The notes beneath the pieces are model-generated. The model was not told the DNA's origin, did no database searches, and saw only the letters and a program-made list of their open reading frames with translations. A stretch of 18,487 bases of DNA from Paramarasmius palmivorus. Taxonomy: Eukaryota > Basidiomycota > Agaricomycetes > Agaricales > Marasmiaceae. The stretch covers positions 1 through 18,487 of the forward strand of contig JAYKXP010000379.1 in the NCBI GenBank assembly GCA_037176845.1, given 5' to 3'. Of the stretch, positions 17,935 through 18,487 are shown in pieces. The stretch's first letter is position 1. The number at the start of each line of letters is the position of its first letter. Both the position numbers and the translations under genes were made by a program.

Positions 17935-18417
17935 CTATGTAGTTCTAGATGGCCCTGCACCACCACTGTTCACCAACCGTGAACGTTTCACAGTGGCATG
18001 ATTGGTGGCAAAATACTCTACATGACCCTGATACCCAGATGCGCCTTTATACGCAGGACGAGGAGCAGGACGAGTGGATTCTGCAGCTGACCGTGATGTG
18101 CCTTGCTGCGAACTAGACTGTGGTGGGCCAACCAGAACAGCACGGGGAGGTGCTGCAATCTTAACTGCTTTGGGACGCAAGCTAAGTGGAAGTGATGGCA
18201 GGGAAGGTTGCGTACAAGAAACAGCTGGTTGTGGAGCATGAGATGTAGCACCAGCATGGGGAGGAACCACATGTTGGGACTTCAACGCCACACAGGAAGC
18301 TGGACCAACACGGGAAGCAGGACCAACACGAGATGTAGGAACTGCTTGTGTAGCACCCACATGCTGGGAATGGGAAGCCAGAGGACGGGCAGTTGTCGGA
18401 GCATGTGATTTTTCCAT
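17935..18417 (-). CDS. Hypothetical Pro/Ala/Ser-rich protein
   Basis: The frame has 160 codons from ATG 18417. Composition is strongly Pro, Ala, Ser, Gly and Gln, with a short internal repeat (VGPASRVGPASCV), so most of the product should be disordered. The C-terminus is slightly more ordered and basic (HVEYFATNHATVKRSRL). There is no signal peptide, membrane segment or known domain. An in-frame stop lies 18 bp before the ATG, but upstream (18487-18440) another frame reads LIPKLDLTQQGRSR and meets a GTAAGA donor, so the ORF may be the 3' exon of a gene that begins beyond the window, with the first codons shown here being intronic. It could be host or transposon-derived. Confidence 0.4.
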   Translation of the reverse strand: MEKSHAPTTARPLASHSQHVGATQAVPTSRVGPASRVGPASCVALKSQHVVPPHAGATSHAPQPAVSCTQPSLPSLPLSLRPKAVKIAAPPRAVLVGPPQSSSQQGTSRSAAESTRPAPRPAYKGASGYQGHVEYFATNHATVKRSRLVNSGGAGPSRTT

Positions 18418-18487
18418 GTGGGAAGGTGGTTCTCATATAATCTTACGAGACCGCCCCTGCTGAGTCAAATCGAGTTTGGGAATGAGA

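Noticed and set aside
1..18487. tRNA, rRNA or riboswitch
   Set aside because: No cloverleaf with a GTTCRANNC-type arm, no rRNA core sequence and no riboswitch consensus was seen on either strand.

Overview
The window is a nest of transposable elements. It most likely comes from a filamentous basidiomycete (Agaricomycetes). That is inferred from introns of 48-56 nt in every gene whose splicing can be worked out, a KDZ (Kyakuja-Dileera-Zisupton) transposase, and Copia, Gypsy and PIF/Harbinger elements of fungal type. No host housekeeping gene and no tRNA or rRNA was recognised.

Layout. (1) 1-1824: right-hand part of a Ty1/Copia-like element on the + strand, with a Gag-type CCHC knuckle, a polypurine tract and a 3' LTR with a TATA box. 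No protease, integrase or RT is recognisable. (2) 1885-4181: a KDZ transposase gene in six exons on the + strand. Its 5' part is cut off by the Copia element, which appears to sit in a KDZ intron, and exon 6 carries one frameshift. (3) 4182-5128: KDZ-flanking DNA with a small unidentified ORF. (4) 5160-8158: a complete 2999-bp PIF/Harbinger element with 28-bp perfect terminal inverted repeats and a 3-bp TCA duplication. It holds two convergent spliced genes: a Myb/SANT-like protein of 349 aa with an AT-hook (+) and a DDE transposase of 413 aa (-). All splice phases agree, so it could be autonomous. (5) 5129-about 16405: a Gypsy pol on the minus strand, running right to left (RT, RNase H, integrase, C-terminal tail). 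It is broken by many indels and interrupted twice near its C-terminus, by the Harbinger element and by a 3.6-kb foldback element. (6) 8325-11910: the foldback element, two 1.7-1.9-kb inverted arms around a loop of about 40 nt. (7) 12120-13388: about 420 bp of the integrase C-terminal region present three times in tandem. (8) 16440-17660: non-coding DNA with 17 exact copies of a degenerate 10-bp palindrome, GGYRNNYRCC, spaced about 30 bp apart in the densest part. (9) 17935-18417: a Pro/Ala/Ser-rich hypothetical ORF on the minus strand.

How the parts relate. The Gypsy element is older than the two DNA elements inside it. Removing the Harbinger and one TCA copy joins the Gypsy C-terminal tail in frame to a stop codon. 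The foldback is flanked by two halves of the same Gypsy gene in the same orientation, which argues that it is a real insertion and not a chimeric-read artefact. The indel-rich differences between the integrase copies and between the inner arms do suggest that consensus quality may be poor from about 8.7 kb to 16.4 kb. The most unusual signals are the 10-bp palindrome array and the foldback. The best-supported functional unit is the Harbinger element.
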